Shown here: positions 1 through 9,132 of the stretch, piece by piece
Layout of the letters: the number at the start of each line of letters is the position of its first letter
How positions within the stretch are numbered: position 1 is the first letter of the stretch
From: JAVWGW01 sp036655915
GTDB taxonomy: Bacteria > Actinomycetota > Coriobacteriia > Coriobacteriales > Eggerthellaceae
DNA: 43,776 bases
Direction of reading: 5' to 3'
Assembly: GCA_036655915.1 (NCBI GenBank)
Contig: JAVVPE010000008.1
Span: forward strand, 1 to 43,776
Made by a program: the position numbers and the translations under genes
The notes under the pieces: generated by a model
Told to the model about the DNA's origin: nothing
What the model saw: the letters and a program-made list of their open reading frames with translations, nothing else
Databases searched by the model: none

Positions 1-237
1 ACCGCCGATGTTTTCTAAATCTCCACCGCTTCTGACCGCTTCCATAATCGGAAACATGAGCAGCATTGCTTTGGAGCAAATACCCTGACCATCGGCGTTG
101 ACGGGGCAGCCATAAGTGCAGGTGTATGTGTCTCCAACTTCTTCGCCGTTTCGGCAATACCGCTCCGTGTGCTCACTGCGTAAAAACCCCGTTACTTCGA
201 TTTCCCATGCGTATTCTTCATCAAACCATTTTTTCAT
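1..237 (-). CDS. TIGR04076-like small Cys-containing protein, 3' end cut off
   Basis: The reading frame is open from an ATG at 237 to the window edge (79 codons seen, no stop), so the C-terminus lies outside. The start has a GGAAGG Shine-Dalgarno about 7 nt upstream. The visible protein begins MKKWFDEEYAWEIEV and carries spaced cysteines (YTCTYGCPV, then GICSKAM), followed by a hydrophobic stretch and SGGDLENIGG. This pattern (a GCP segment, a C-x-x-A-M-x-x-x-x-P stretch and a GGDL/GG end) matches my memory of the TIGR04076 family, which has no assigned function. It starts only 18 nt after the stop of the deformylase-like gene on the same strand, so the two are probably co-transcribed. Family assignment is from memory of conserved residues only. 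Confidence 0.55.
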   Translation of the reverse strand, partial: MKKWFDEEYAWEIEVTGFLRSEHTERYCRNGEEVGDTYTCTYGCPVNADGQGICSKAMLLMFPIMEAVRSGGDLENIGG

Positions 238-255
238 GAGGCAACCTTCCGTGGC

Positions 256-675
256 TTAGACCAGCTTGCCTTTGCAGTGGTCAATCATGTGTTGCACGAT
301 CTGCGCTGTCCAGCCTGTGAAATCTTTCTTGCGCGGCTGCAACGCGCCGTCTATCAGTTCGTCGTAGGCCACTTTTATGCGATCGAAGCGGGTTACTTTG
401 GTTTCAGCTTCCAGGGAAAGACAGCCCTCGACGGCTTTGAAGGGGCTTAATGCTTGCATCAGCCGTGGGTTGTACATGATATGCGGCTGTTCGTTGTCGT
501 CTAAGTAGACGATGACGCGCTTTGCGCAGCCGATTTGGTTGGCGGCCAGGCAGGCGGCCTCTTCAAGTGATGCCAGGGTTTCCAGCAAATCTTGCGCCAC
601 TGGTGCGTCTTTTTCGGTGGCTGTCTCGCAGGGCTGTGCGAGGAAAGCTGCGTCTTTTACGAGTTCTTTAATCAT
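256..675 (-). CDS. Peptide deformylase-like protein lacking the catalytic Glu
   Basis: About 139 residues from ATG 675 (GGGAG upstream). A TTG start at 690 would add MNGSI, but relatives I recall start at MIK. All three deformylase motifs are recognisable: motif I as AANQIG, motif II as EGCLSL with the metal-binding Cys, and motif III as QHMIDH. In true deformylases motif III is HExxH, where the two His bind the metal and the Glu is the general base. Here both His remain but the Glu codon is ATG (Met). The fold and metal site may therefore persist while N-formyl-methionine hydrolysis is doubtful. It may be a divergent relative rather than the housekeeping enzyme. It probably forms an operon with the downstream TIGR04076-like gene. 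Confidence 0.8.
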   Translation of the reverse strand: MIKELVKDAAFLAQPCETATEKDAPVAQDLLETLASLEEAACLAANQIGCAKRVIVYLDDNEQPHIMYNPRLMQALSPFKAVEGCLSLEAETKVTRFDRIKVAYDELIDGALQPRKKDFTGWTAQIVQHMIDHCKGKLV

Positions 676-752
676 GATGCTCCCGTTCAAAAGGGGTTAC
701 CTTGGTTTTGACGGCTGCGGCAGGGCGACAGGCCGGTTTTAATTCCGGAAGA

Positions 753-761
753 ATTCTACCA
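753..761 (-). promoter_or_regulatory. Possible extended -10 for the deformylase-like gene
   Basis: Read on the minus strand this is TGG followed by TAGAAT, an extended -10 element, about 70 nt upstream of the ATG at 675. I see no good -35 at 17 nt. Inference from consensus only. Confidence 0.3.
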
Positions 762-881
762 CGAAGGGAAATGGGGCAGCGCGCGCTTTTGCCCAAAAAC
801 ATGCGCGAGCACTGTGCTGTGGGTGGCTTTGGCTGGGGTATTTCAGGGCAGCCGGTTTCGTGGGCTTGTTTTTGGTGTTTT

Positions 882-909
882 GGGGTGGGGGTTGGGGTGG
901 GAAACGGGG
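882..909 (+). other. G-quadruplex-type motif upstream of rpoBC promoter
   Basis: Five runs of G lie at 882-885, 887-891, 894-897, 899-901 and 906-909, separated by 1, 2, 1 and 4 bases. Four runs with loops of 1-2 nt meet the usual G4 rule. The G-rich strand is the non-template strand for rpoB, and the motif ends about 80 bp before the -35 box. The rest of the 691-1076 spacer shows nothing gene-like that I trust. Confidence 0.5.
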
Positions 910-991
910 TTTTTGCGAAAATTTGTTTTCTTGAAGTGCCTGATGGGGTGATGAATCTACAGAATATTACCATACTTGGTAAAAATAATCC

Positions 992-1020
992 TTGACTGAG
1001 GCCTTTTGCGGTAGTATCTT
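992..1020 (+). promoter_or_regulatory. Sigma-70-type promoter of rpoBC
   Basis: TTGACT (992-997), a 17-bp spacer, then TATCTT (1015-1020). This is near-consensus for the housekeeping sigma factor. The predicted start of transcription is near 1027, giving a leader of about 50 nt before the rpoB GTG. No rplJ/rplL genes lie upstream, so this is probably the main rpoBC promoter. Confidence 0.75.
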
Positions 1021-1076
1021 TAGAAATTGCGACTTTTTCGCAAATCTACTGATTCGCATGAAGGAGGAAAAACCTC

Positions 1077-4000
1077 GTGGTGCAAGGAAAAAATACCGCT
1101 CCCACCAGCCTTTATAGGAATCGCAGAAGCTTTGCTAAGATTCCCGATGTTATGGAGGTCCCCAACCTTATTTCCATTCAGACCGACAGTTTTGAATGGT
1201 TTAAGAGCGAAGGGCTCAACCAGGCTTTCGCCGACATCAGCCCCATCGAAAGCAACACCAAAGATATGTGCGTCGAATTTGGCAAACATGAATTTGGCGA
1301 ATCGAAGTACAACGTCGACGTCTGCAAGGAAAAGGACGTGTCGTATCAGGCGCCCCTCTTCGCAGAAATTCGCTTCATCAACCGCGAAACCGGCGAAATT
1401 AAAGAACAAGACGTTTTCATGGGCGATTTCCCGCTTATGACGCCGCGCGGCACCTTTATTATCAACGGCACCGAACGCGTCGTTGTTTCGCAGCTGGTGC
1501 GCAGCCCGGGTGTTTATTTCGCTTCCGAGCGCGACAAGACGTCGGACAAAACCATCTACAACGCCAAGGTTATTCCTAGTCGCGGTGCCTGGTTGGAATT
1601 TGAAACCGACAAGCGCGACATCCTTTCGGTGCGCATCGACCGCAAGCGCAAGCAGCCGGCAACGCTGCTGCTGCGCGCGCTGGGCTTGGCTGAAACCCGC
1701 GAAGAAATCATTGAGCTTTTGGGCGATTCCGAAATGGTTTTGCGCACGCTCGACCGCGACCCAGCCACCACCAAAGAAGAAGCACTCATCGAGCTTTATA
1801 AGCGCTTCCGTCCGGGTGAGCCCCCCACAATCGATTCTGCGCGCACGCTGCTTGAAGGTCTATTCTTCAACCCGCAGCGCTACGACCTGGCAAAAGTGGG
1901 TCGTTATAAGATCAACAAGAAGCTGGGCTTCGACCCCGACAACGAAAGCTCCACGCTTACCGATGAGGACATCATCAAATCCATGCGCTATATCGTCGAT
2001 TTACACAATGGTGACGACGGCGCGGTAACCGATGACATCGACCACTTCGGCAACCGTCGCATTCGCACGGTGGGCGAACTGATTCAAAACCAGTTCCGCA
2101 TCGGCCTTTCCCGCATGGAACGCGTTGTGCGTGAACGCATGAGCATGCAGGAACCCGACGATATTACGCCGCAGAGCCTTATCAATATCCGCCCGATTGT
2201 GGCATCCATCAAAGAATTCTTCGGCTCTTCGCAGCTGTCGCAGTTCATGGATCAGACCAATCCGGCTGCGGGCATCACCCACAAGCGTCGTCTTTCCGCG
2301 TTGGGGCCTGGCGGCCTTTCGCGCGAACGCGCTGGCTTTGAAGTGCGCGACGTTCATACCAGCCATTATGGTCGCATGTGCCCCATCGAAACGCCTGAAG
2401 GCCCCAACATCGGCCTCATCGGTTCGCTGGCGACCTATGCACGCATCAACCCCTACGGCTTCATCGAAACGCCGTATCGCCGCGTTGTGGATGGCAAGGT
2501 CACCGACGACGTTGATTATCTGACGGCTGATGAAGAAGAAAACTACACGATTGCCCAGGCCAACGAAGTGTTTGACCCGGAAACGCGCGTGTACGGCAGC
2601 TTTGACGACGCCGGCGTTTTCGTGAATGCCCCCCGCGTTTTGTGCCGCACGAAAGACTCGGCCGGCGTGTTTGGCGAGCCTGAAGAAGTGCTGCCCGAAC
2701 AGGTTAACTACATGGACGTTTCTCCGCGCCAGATGGTATCGGTGGCAACGTCGCTTATTCCCTTCCTCGAACATGACGATGCCAATCGCGCGCTTATGGG
2801 ATCGAACATGCAGCGCCAGGCTGTGCCGCTGCTGCGTCCCAACGCCCCCTTGGTTGGTACCGGCATCGAACACCGCATCGCTGTGGACTCGGGCGAAATC
2901 TTGGTTGCCCAAAATTCCGGCATGGTCGATTACGTCGATGGCCAAACCATCATCGTGCTAAACGACGACGGTGAATACGACGAATACCTGGTGCCGAAGT
3001 TCCAGCGCTCGAACCAAAGCGGTTGCATCAACCACAAGCCGCTGGTGCGCAAGGGCGACATGGTCTACGCCGGCGACGTGCTGGCCGATGGTCCTAGCTG
3101 CGACAAGACCGAACTTTCGCTGGGGCAAAATCTCATGGTGGCCTACATGCCGTGGGAAGGCTACAACTACGAAGACGCTATCATTTTGTCCGAACGCGTC
3201 GTTTCTGAAGACCTGTTAACGTCGATCCATATTTCTGAATACGAAGTGGATGCGCGCGATACAAAATTAGGACCTGAAGAAATCACCCGCGAAATTCCCA
3301 ATATTTCCGACGACATGATTTCTGATCTTGATGGCGATGGCATCATCCGCGTGGGCGCAGAAGTGTTCCCCGGTGATGTGCTGGTGGGCAAGGTTACCCC
3401 GAAGGGCGAAACCGAGCTGACCGCAGAAGAGCGTCTGCTGCGTGCCATCTTCGGCGAAAAAGCGCGTGAAGTGCGCGATACTTCGCTGAAGGTTCCTCAT
3501 GGTTCCGGCGGTCGCGTTATTGGTATCGCCAGTTCGTCGCGCCTTAATGGCGACGATTTGGCACCGGGCGTCAACGAGCTGGTGCGTGTGTATGTGGCAC
3601 AGAAGCGCAAGATTCAGCAGGGCGACAAACTGTCCGGCCGCCACGGCAACAAAGGTGTTATTTCGCGCATTCTTCCCATTGAAGACATGCCGTATCTGGC
3701 CGATGGCACCCCCATCGACGTCATTTTAAACCCCCTGGGCGTGCCTTCCCGTATGAACGTCGGGCAGCTGCTCGAATGTCATTTGGGCTGGGCTGCCAAA
3801 TGGGGCTGGGATGATGCAGAAAACTCCGACGAAGCGGTTGAAGGTCCCATTCACGTTGCCACGCCGGTATTCGACGGCGCCACCGAAAAAGAAATTTCGG
3901 ACGTTATCGAAAAGGCGAACCGCAACCTTATTAACATCAACCATGCCAAGTTCGGCGAAAAAGCGCGCGACGAATTTGTGCCGCAGCTTTCCCGCACGGG

Positions 4001-4622
4001 CAAAGCGGTTTTGTATGATGGCCGCACGGGCGAACAGTTCCGCGAACCGATCACCGTGGGTCAAAGCTATATTTTGAAACTGGGTCACCTGGTAGATGAC
4101 AAGATCCACGCGCGTTCGACCGGCCCGTACTCGCTGATTACGCAGCAGCCCCTGGGTGGTAAAGCCCAGTTCGGCGGCCAGCGCTTCGGCGAAATGGAAG
4201 TGTGGGCGCTTTATGCCTACGGCGCTTCCAACGTGCTGCAAGAAATCCTCACGGTCAAATCCGACGATACGGCAGGCCGCGTGAAATCGTATGAGGCCAT
4301 CGTCAAGGGCGAAAACATCCCTGCCGCCGAAGTGCCTGAAAGCTTCAAGGTATTGGTGAAGGAAATGAAATCGCTGTGCCTCAATGTTGAACTGGAAGGC
4401 CACGAACATCAGATGATCGATGTGACCAACAGCTACAACAACGAACCCGATGAGGGTAAAGATGCTATTGATGTATTGATGGGGCAAGCTGCCAAGACGG
4501 AAGCCGAAGAGGGCGACGCGCTGGCGGATATTGCTGCTGAACTGGGGGAATTGATGAGCGAAGGCTCGCAAGATACCACGGAAACTACCAACGATCTTAT
4601 CGGTGATGGGAAGGAGGCTTAA
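1077..4622 (+). CDS. rpoB: DNA-directed RNA polymerase subunit beta
   Basis: This is the beta subunit of RNA polymerase, 1181 residues, the usual length for actinobacteria. The start is a GTG (1077, GTG GTG CAA) with AGGAGG about 9 nt upstream. The rifampicin-binding cluster is at residues 383-407. Residues equivalent to E. coli Q513, D516, H526, R529 and S531 are all present (here Q389, D392, H402, R405, S407). The short loop between them reads TNPAAG instead of NNPLSE. The active-site segment GDKLSGRHGNKG is at 849-860, and the C-terminal GQRFGEMEVWALYAYGA segment that contacts beta' is intact. The rpoC Shine-Dalgarno (AGGAGG) lies inside the last codons, and the stop TAA directly abuts the rpoC ATG, so translation is probably coupled. 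Identification is certain. Confidence 0.99.
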   Translation: MVQGKNTAPTSLYRNRRSFAKIPDVMEVPNLISIQTDSFEWFKSEGLNQAFADISPIESNTKDMCVEFGKHEFGESKYNVDVCKEKDVSYQAPLFAEIRFINRETGEIKEQDVFMGDFPLMTPRGTFIINGTERVVVSQLVRSPGVYFASERDKTSDKTIYNAKVIPSRGAWLEFETDKRDILSVRIDRKRKQPATLLLRALGLAETREEIIELLGDSEMVLRTLDRDPATTKEEALIELYKRFRPGEPPTIDSARTLLEGLFFNPQRYDLAKVGRYKINKKLGFDPDNESSTLTDEDIIKSMRYIVDLHNGDDGAVTDDIDHFGNRRIRTVGELIQNQFRIGLSRMERVVRERMSMQEPDDITPQSLINIRPIVASIKEFFGSSQLSQFMDQTNPAAGITHKRRLSALGPGGLSRERAGFEVRDVHTSHYGRMCPIETPEGPNIGLIGSLATYARINPYGFIETPYRRVVDGKVTDDVDYLTADEEENYTIAQANEVFDPETRVYGSFDDAGVFVNAPRVLCRTKDSAGVFGEPEEVLPEQVNYMDVSPRQMVSVATSLIPFLEHDDANRALMGSNMQRQAVPLLRPNAPLVGTGIEHRIAVDSGEILVAQNSGMVDYVDGQTIIVLNDDGEYDEYLVPKFQRSNQSGCINHKPLVRKGDMVYAGDVLADGPSCDKTELSLGQNLMVAYMPWEGYNYEDAIILSERVVSEDLLTSIHISEYEVDARDTKLGPEEITREIPNISDDMISDLDGDGIIRVGAEVFPGDVLVGKVTPKGETELTAEERLLRAIFGEKAREVRDTSLKVPHGSGGRVIGIASSSRLNGDDLAPGVNELVRVYVAQKRKIQQGDKLSGRHGNKGVISRILPIEDMPYLADGTPIDVILNPLGVPSRMNVGQLLECHLGWAAKWGWDDAENSDEAVEGPIHVATPVFDGATEKEISDVIEKANRNLININHAKFGEKARDEFVPQLSRTGKAVLYDGRTGEQFREPITVGQSYILKLGHLVDDKIHARSTGPYSLITQQPLGGKAQFGGQRFGEMEVWALYAYGASNVLQEILTVKSDDTAGRVKSYEAIVKGENIPAAEVPESFKVLVKEMKSLCLNVELEGHEHQMIDVTNSYNNEPDEGKDAIDVLMGQAAKTEAEEGDALADIAAELGELMSEGSQDTTETTNDLIGDGKEA

Positions 4623-7600
4623 ATGACTGAATTCGATGTAAACAATTTTGATGCCCTGCGCATTTCGCTTGCGAGTGCTGAAGATATTCGCAGCTGGTCG
4701 CGCGGTGAAGTGAAGAAGCCCGAAACCATCAACTATCGTACCTTGAAGCCGGAAAAAGATGGCTTGTTCTGCGAAAAGATTTTCGGTCCCACCAAGGATT
4801 GGGAATGCGCCTGCGGTAAATACAAGCGCATCCGCTTCAAAGGAATCGTGTGCGAACGCTGCGGCGTTGAAGTGACCCGTTCCAAGGTTCGTCGTGAACG
4901 CATGGGTCACATCGAACTGGCGGCACCGGTTTCTCACATCTGGTATTTCAAGGGTTCGCCGTCGCGTTTGGGCTACCTGCTTGACATTGCCCCGAAGGAA
5001 CTGGAAAAAGTACTCTACTTCGCCAGCTCTATCGTCACGTCGGTGGACAAGGAGGCCCGCGACGCCGATGTCGATGAATTGCGCGATGAATTAACTGCTG
5101 ACCTGGAAGAATTGGACGCCGAGCGCGACCGTCTTATCGAAGCCACCCGCAAGCTTTCGGTGGATTACGTGCCCGACGAAGATGAATTCGTTGACGACAT
5201 CGATGAAGACGAGCGCATGAGCGCCGAAGAGGTCGAAGACGAGCTTGCTGAAATCTACGAAGAATTCAATGAGCGCAAAGCGCTGCGTTCCGATGCCCTC
5301 GAATCGTTTTTGAAGATAGAGCCCAAGCAGCTTGTGCCTGATGAAGCGCTGTATCGCGAAATGCGCATGAACTACAACGATTACTTCAAGGGCGGCATGG
5401 GCGCCGAATCCGTGCGCGACTTGCTCGACGCGATGGATTTGGAAGCAACTGCTGAAGAACTGCGCGAAGTTATCGCCACCGGCAAGGGTCAAAAACGCGC
5501 CAAGGCCATCAAGCGTCTGAAAGTGGTCGACGCGTTTTTGAAATCCACAAACAAACCCGGCTTCATGATTTTGGATGTTGTGCCGGTTATTCCGCCCGAT
5601 CTGCGCCCGATGGTGCAGCTTGACGGTGGCCGTTTTGCCACAAGCGACCTAAACGACCTGTATCGTCGCGTTATCAACCGCAATAATCGCCTAAAGCGCC
5701 TGCTTGACTTGGGTGCGCCTGAGATTATTGTCAACAACGAAAAACGTATGTTGCAAGAATCCGTTGACAGCCTGTTTGACAACGGCCGTCGTGGTCGCCC
5801 CGTCACAGGCCCCGGCAATCGTCCGCTCAAATCGCTTTCCGATATGCTCAAGGGCAAGCAGGGTCGCTTCCGCCAGAACTTGCTGGGCAAGCGCGTCGAT
5901 TATTCCGGCCGTTCCGTTATCGTTGTGGGTCCGCAGCTCAAGCTGCATCAGTGTGGCCTGCCTTCGCAGATGGCGCTGGAACTGTTCAAGCCCTTCGTTA
6001 TGAAGCGCCTGGTCGAACTGGAATATGCCGCCAACATCAAGGCTGCCAAGCGCGCCGTTGATCGCGGTGCCAGCTATGTGTGGGACGTGCTGGAAGAAGT
6101 CATCACTGAACATCCGGTTATGCTCAACCGCGCACCTACCCTGCATCGTTTGGGCATTCAGGCTTTCGAGCCGGTGCTGGTTGAAGGCAAGGCCATCAAG
6201 CTGCATCCCTTGGTATGTACCGCGTTTAACGCCGACTTCGACGGTGACCAGATGGCCGTGCACGTGCCGCTGGGCGCTGAAGCTCAGGCGGAAGCACGCG
6301 TGCTCATGCTTTCGTCCAACAACATTAAATCGCCTGCTCACGGCCGCGCTTTGACCGTTCCCACGCAGGATATGATCATCGGCCTGTATTACCTGACGGC
6401 CGCACGCGACAATTTCCCCGGCGAAGGTCGTGCCTTCATCGATTTCGATGATGCTCTCAACGCCTACGATGCACGCGCCGAAGTTGATCTGCAGGCCAAG
6501 ATTGTTGTGCGCCTTACGCGTCCGACCGAGGTTGCCGCCAGCTTCAATGTGTTTGAAGAACACGCCAAGGGCGACCGCATCGAAACCACGATTGGCCGTA
6601 TCACGTTCAACCGTTTGTTGCCGGAGGATTATCCCTTCCTCAACTACGAAATGAACAAGACTGAAATTTCGCGCCTGGTGGAAGATTGCTGCACGCGCTA
6701 CGACCTTTCCGATATGCCGCCGATTCTTGACGGCCTCAAAGATGCTGGCTTCCACTATGCCACCCGCGCAGGCGTCAGCGTTTCGGTATACGACGCCACG
6801 GTACCGCCCGAAAAGGGCGCGATTTTGGCCGCCGCCGACGCACAGGTTGACACCATTGTGGAAGAATACGAAATGGGTCTGGTAAGCGACAGCGAACGTC
6901 ATAAGCAGGTCGTTGATATTTGGAACAAAGCCAATGAAGAAGTTGGCGAAGCGATGGCCAACAACTTCGACAAGTTTAACCCCATCTATATGATGGCGTT
7001 TTCTGGTGCGCGTGGTAACATCAAGCAGATTCGTCAGTTGGCCGGTATGCGTGGTCTGATGTCAGACCCGAAGGGCGAAATTATTGACCGCCCGATCAAG
7101 GCGAACTTCCGCGAAGGCCTTTCCGTTTTGGAATACTTTATTTCCACGCATGGTGCGCGTAAAGGTTTGGCCGACACCGCGCTGCGTACTGCCGACTCGG
7201 GGTATTTGACCCGCCGCCTCGTTGACGTTGCACAAGATGTTATCGTGCGTGAAATTGACTGCGGCACAAGCGACGGCGTTTCTTATCCGCTGCACGACAA
7301 AAAGGGCGACCTCGACTTAAACCTGATCGGGCGCTGCCTGCTCAACGATACCTTGGCCAAAGATGGCAGCATCATTGTGGCTGCGGGCGATTACGTTATC
7401 CACATTGACCAGCTTAAAGCCATGGAAATGGCCGGCATCGAAAACCTTACCATCCGCACGGTTATGACCTGTCATGCCGCCGCGGGCGTGTGCCAGAAAT
7501 GTTACGGCTGGGATCTTGCCACGTCGCGTCCGGTCAATATCGGCACGGCCGTAGGCATTATCGCCGCGCAATCCATCGGCGAACCCGGCACGCAGCTGAC

Positions 7601-9068
7601 CATGAGAACCTTCCACACCGGCGGCGTCGCCGGCGAAGACATCACCCACGGTTTGCCCCGTGTTACCGAACTTTTTGAAGCGCGCAAGCCTAAGGGTCAA
7701 GCGGTGCTGGCAGAAATTGCGGGCACGCTGCAGATTGTGAGCGACAAGCAGAACAAGACGCTGACCGTGCACGATCAGCAGGGCAACATCCGCGAATACG
7801 TGGTGTCGTCGCGTGCCCAGATGATTCCGGGTATTATCGACGGTTGCGAAGTTGAAGTGGGCGAACAGCTTACCAAGGGTTCGGTTAATCCGCACGATTT
7901 GCTGCGCCTGACCGATCCGAATACCACGCTGCGCTATATCGTGGCGCAGGTACAGGGCGTATACGTCAGCCAGGGCGTTGATATCAACGACAAGCACATC
8001 GAGGTTATTTCGCGCCAGATGCTGCGTAAGGTTGCCGTTGTTGACGCCGGTGAATCCAGCTATCTGCCGGGTCGCCAGGTCAACCGCTTCGAGTTTGAAG
8101 ATGCCGCCAACGCGCTTATCGCCGAAGGCAAAGAGCCCCCGGTGGGTCAGCCCCTGCTGCTGGGTATCACGAAGGCTTCACTGGCAACCGATTCCTTCCT
8201 TTCGGCCGCGTCGTTCCAAGAAACCACCAAGGTTTTGACGGATGCTGCCATCGAGGGTAAGACCGATCACCTGGTGGGACTGAAAGAAAACGTTATTATT
8301 GGCAAGCCGATTCCGGCAGGCACGGGTCTTATGCGCTATCGCGATGCCGGCCTGACCTATCGCGGTCGCCCCGTTAAGGGCAATGCGATTGTCGATGCAC
8401 TTCCCGAATACGCCCCCGAAGAATTGCGCGATATTGAAGATTTGCTTCCGCAGCCGCAGGATTGGTCGCTTGATGGCGAAAGCTATTTAGGTGCCACAGG
8501 TGCCAATTATGGCAGCTATTTTGGCAGCATGTCCTTAGGCCATCGCGCTCCGAACTTAAGCGACGAAGATGCGCGTCTGTATATCTATGATGACCTGGGC
8601 GTTTCGCAGCGCTGGGCCAACAAGTTTTCCGAAGCGGGCATTGAAACCGTGGCCGATTTGGTGGGGCATACCGAGGAAGATTTGCTGCGCATTGAAGGCA
8701 TCGGAACCAAAGCGATTGAAGAACTGAAGGAAGGCCTGGAATCTCACGAGTTGATGCATGTGATCGAAGATGACCTCAATGCGACAAGTGACGATATGAG
8801 CCAGCTGCTTGACATGGTCTTTTCGCCCGATGACACCGTCTTAATCGGCGGCGATGAACCGGCTACCTTTAGCACCGAAGGCGAAGATATGCTGGGCGAA
8901 GCCTTGCCGCCCCGTTCGTATCAGCGCAACATGGAAGAACTTGATGCCTTGTTGGGGTCGGTGGGCGATTTAGGATTTGGCCTGGTAAATGTAGAAGAAG
9001 GCGAAGATTCCGGGGAAGATTCCGCAGAGGAACCCCCTGCATCCCCCGCGTCTGAAGACGAAGAATAG
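4623..9068 (+). CDS. rpoC: RNA polymerase subunit beta' with alpha-CTD-like C-terminal extension
   Basis: The beta' subunit, 1481 residues, which is roughly 150 longer than typical actinobacterial RpoC. The N-terminal zinc ribbon (CACGKYKR...CERCG) is near residues 60-80. The Mg-binding catalytic loop NADFDGDQM gives D538, D540 and D542. The second zinc site (C-x-x-C of GVCQKCYGW) and the HTGGVAG trigger-loop region follow. After the normal end of the family the protein continues from about residue 1300. Residues about 1322-1375 (8586-8747) read as a helix-hairpin-helix segment (DDLGVSQRWANKFSEAGI, then ETVADLVGHTEEDLLRIEGI, then GTKAIEELKEGLE). This closely resembles the C-terminal domain of RpoA. 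The last 60 residues are very acidic (GEDSGEDSAEE). Core identity is certain; the alpha-CTD likeness is my reading of the pattern. Confidence 0.98.
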   Translation: MTEFDVNNFDALRISLASAEDIRSWSRGEVKKPETINYRTLKPEKDGLFCEKIFGPTKDWECACGKYKRIRFKGIVCERCGVEVTRSKVRRERMGHIELAAPVSHIWYFKGSPSRLGYLLDIAPKELEKVLYFASSIVTSVDKEARDADVDELRDELTADLEELDAERDRLIEATRKLSVDYVPDEDEFVDDIDEDERMSAEEVEDELAEIYEEFNERKALRSDALESFLKIEPKQLVPDEALYREMRMNYNDYFKGGMGAESVRDLLDAMDLEATAEELREVIATGKGQKRAKAIKRLKVVDAFLKSTNKPGFMILDVVPVIPPDLRPMVQLDGGRFATSDLNDLYRRVINRNNRLKRLLDLGAPEIIVNNEKRMLQESVDSLFDNGRRGRPVTGPGNRPLKSLSDMLKGKQGRFRQNLLGKRVDYSGRSVIVVGPQLKLHQCGLPSQMALELFKPFVMKRLVELEYAANIKAAKRAVDRGASYVWDVLEEVITEHPVMLNRAPTLHRLGIQAFEPVLVEGKAIKLHPLVCTAFNADFDGDQMAVHVPLGAEAQAEARVLMLSSNNIKSPAHGRALTVPTQDMIIGLYYLTAARDNFPGEGRAFIDFDDALNAYDARAEVDLQAKIVVRLTRPTEVAASFNVFEEHAKGDRIETTIGRITFNRLLPEDYPFLNYEMNKTEISRLVEDCCTRYDLSDMPPILDGLKDAGFHYATRAGVSVSVYDATVPPEKGAILAAADAQVDTIVEEYEMGLVSDSERHKQVVDIWNKANEEVGEAMANNFDKFNPIYMMAFSGARGNIKQIRQLAGMRGLMSDPKGEIIDRPIKANFREGLSVLEYFISTHGARKGLADTALRTADSGYLTRRLVDVAQDVIVREIDCGTSDGVSYPLHDKKGDLDLNLIGRCLLNDTLAKDGSIIVAAGDYVIHIDQLKAMEMAGIENLTIRTVMTCHAAAGVCQKCYGWDLATSRPVNIGTAVGIIAAQSIGEPGTQLTMRTFHTGGVAGEDITHGLPRVTELFEARKPKGQAVLAEIAGTLQIVSDKQNKTLTVHDQQGNIREYVVSSRAQMIPGIIDGCEVEVGEQLTKGSVNPHDLLRLTDPNTTLRYIVAQVQGVYVSQGVDINDKHIEVISRQMLRKVAVVDAGESSYLPGRQVNRFEFEDAANALIAEGKEPPVGQPLLLGITKASLATDSFLSAASFQETTKVLTDAAIEGKTDHLVGLKENVIIGKPIPAGTGLMRYRDAGLTYRGRPVKGNAIVDALPEYAPEELRDIEDLLPQPQDWSLDGESYLGATGANYGSYFGSMSLGHRAPNLSDEDARLYIYDDLGVSQRWANKFSEAGIETVADLVGHTEEDLLRIEGIGTKAIEELKEGLESHELMHVIEDDLNATSDDMSQLLDMVFSPDDTVLIGGDEPATFSTEGEDMLGEALPPRSYQRNMEELDALLGSVGDLGFGLVNVEEGEDSGEDSAEEPPASPASEDEE

Positions 9069-9078
9069 TTTCTAAGAT

Positions 9079-9114
9079 AAAGGGGTGTGCCGTGGTTGGT
9101 ACACCCCTTTTTTT
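9079..9114 (+). terminator. Rho-independent terminator after rpoBC
   Basis: The arms 9079-9088 (AAAGGGGTGT) and 9101-9110 (ACACCCCTTT) pair perfectly. Three more pairs (one G-U) extend inward to a 6-nt loop. Seven T residues follow at 9108-9114. It lies 10 nt after the rpoC stop. Confidence 0.9.
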
Positions 9115-9132
9115 CGAGAATAGAGGGTAATC

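Noticed and set aside
691..990. Open frames of about 100 codons on both strands between the deformylase-like gene and rpoB
   Set aside because: They lack ribosome sites, have biased low-complexity translations, and overlap the G-rich stretch and the rpoBC promoter.
5040..5330. Acidic, charged stretch in RpoC (about residues 140-235) considered as an insertion
   Set aside because: The next conserved block (VPVIPPDLRPMVQLDGG) falls close to the same residue number as in ordinary RpoC, so this is the normal variable region.
2001..6902. Long open frames on the minus strand inside rpoB and rpoC (up to about 400 codons)
   Set aside because: They mirror the codon bias of the real genes, give His/Phe/Ala-rich translations without family features, and have no ribosome sites.
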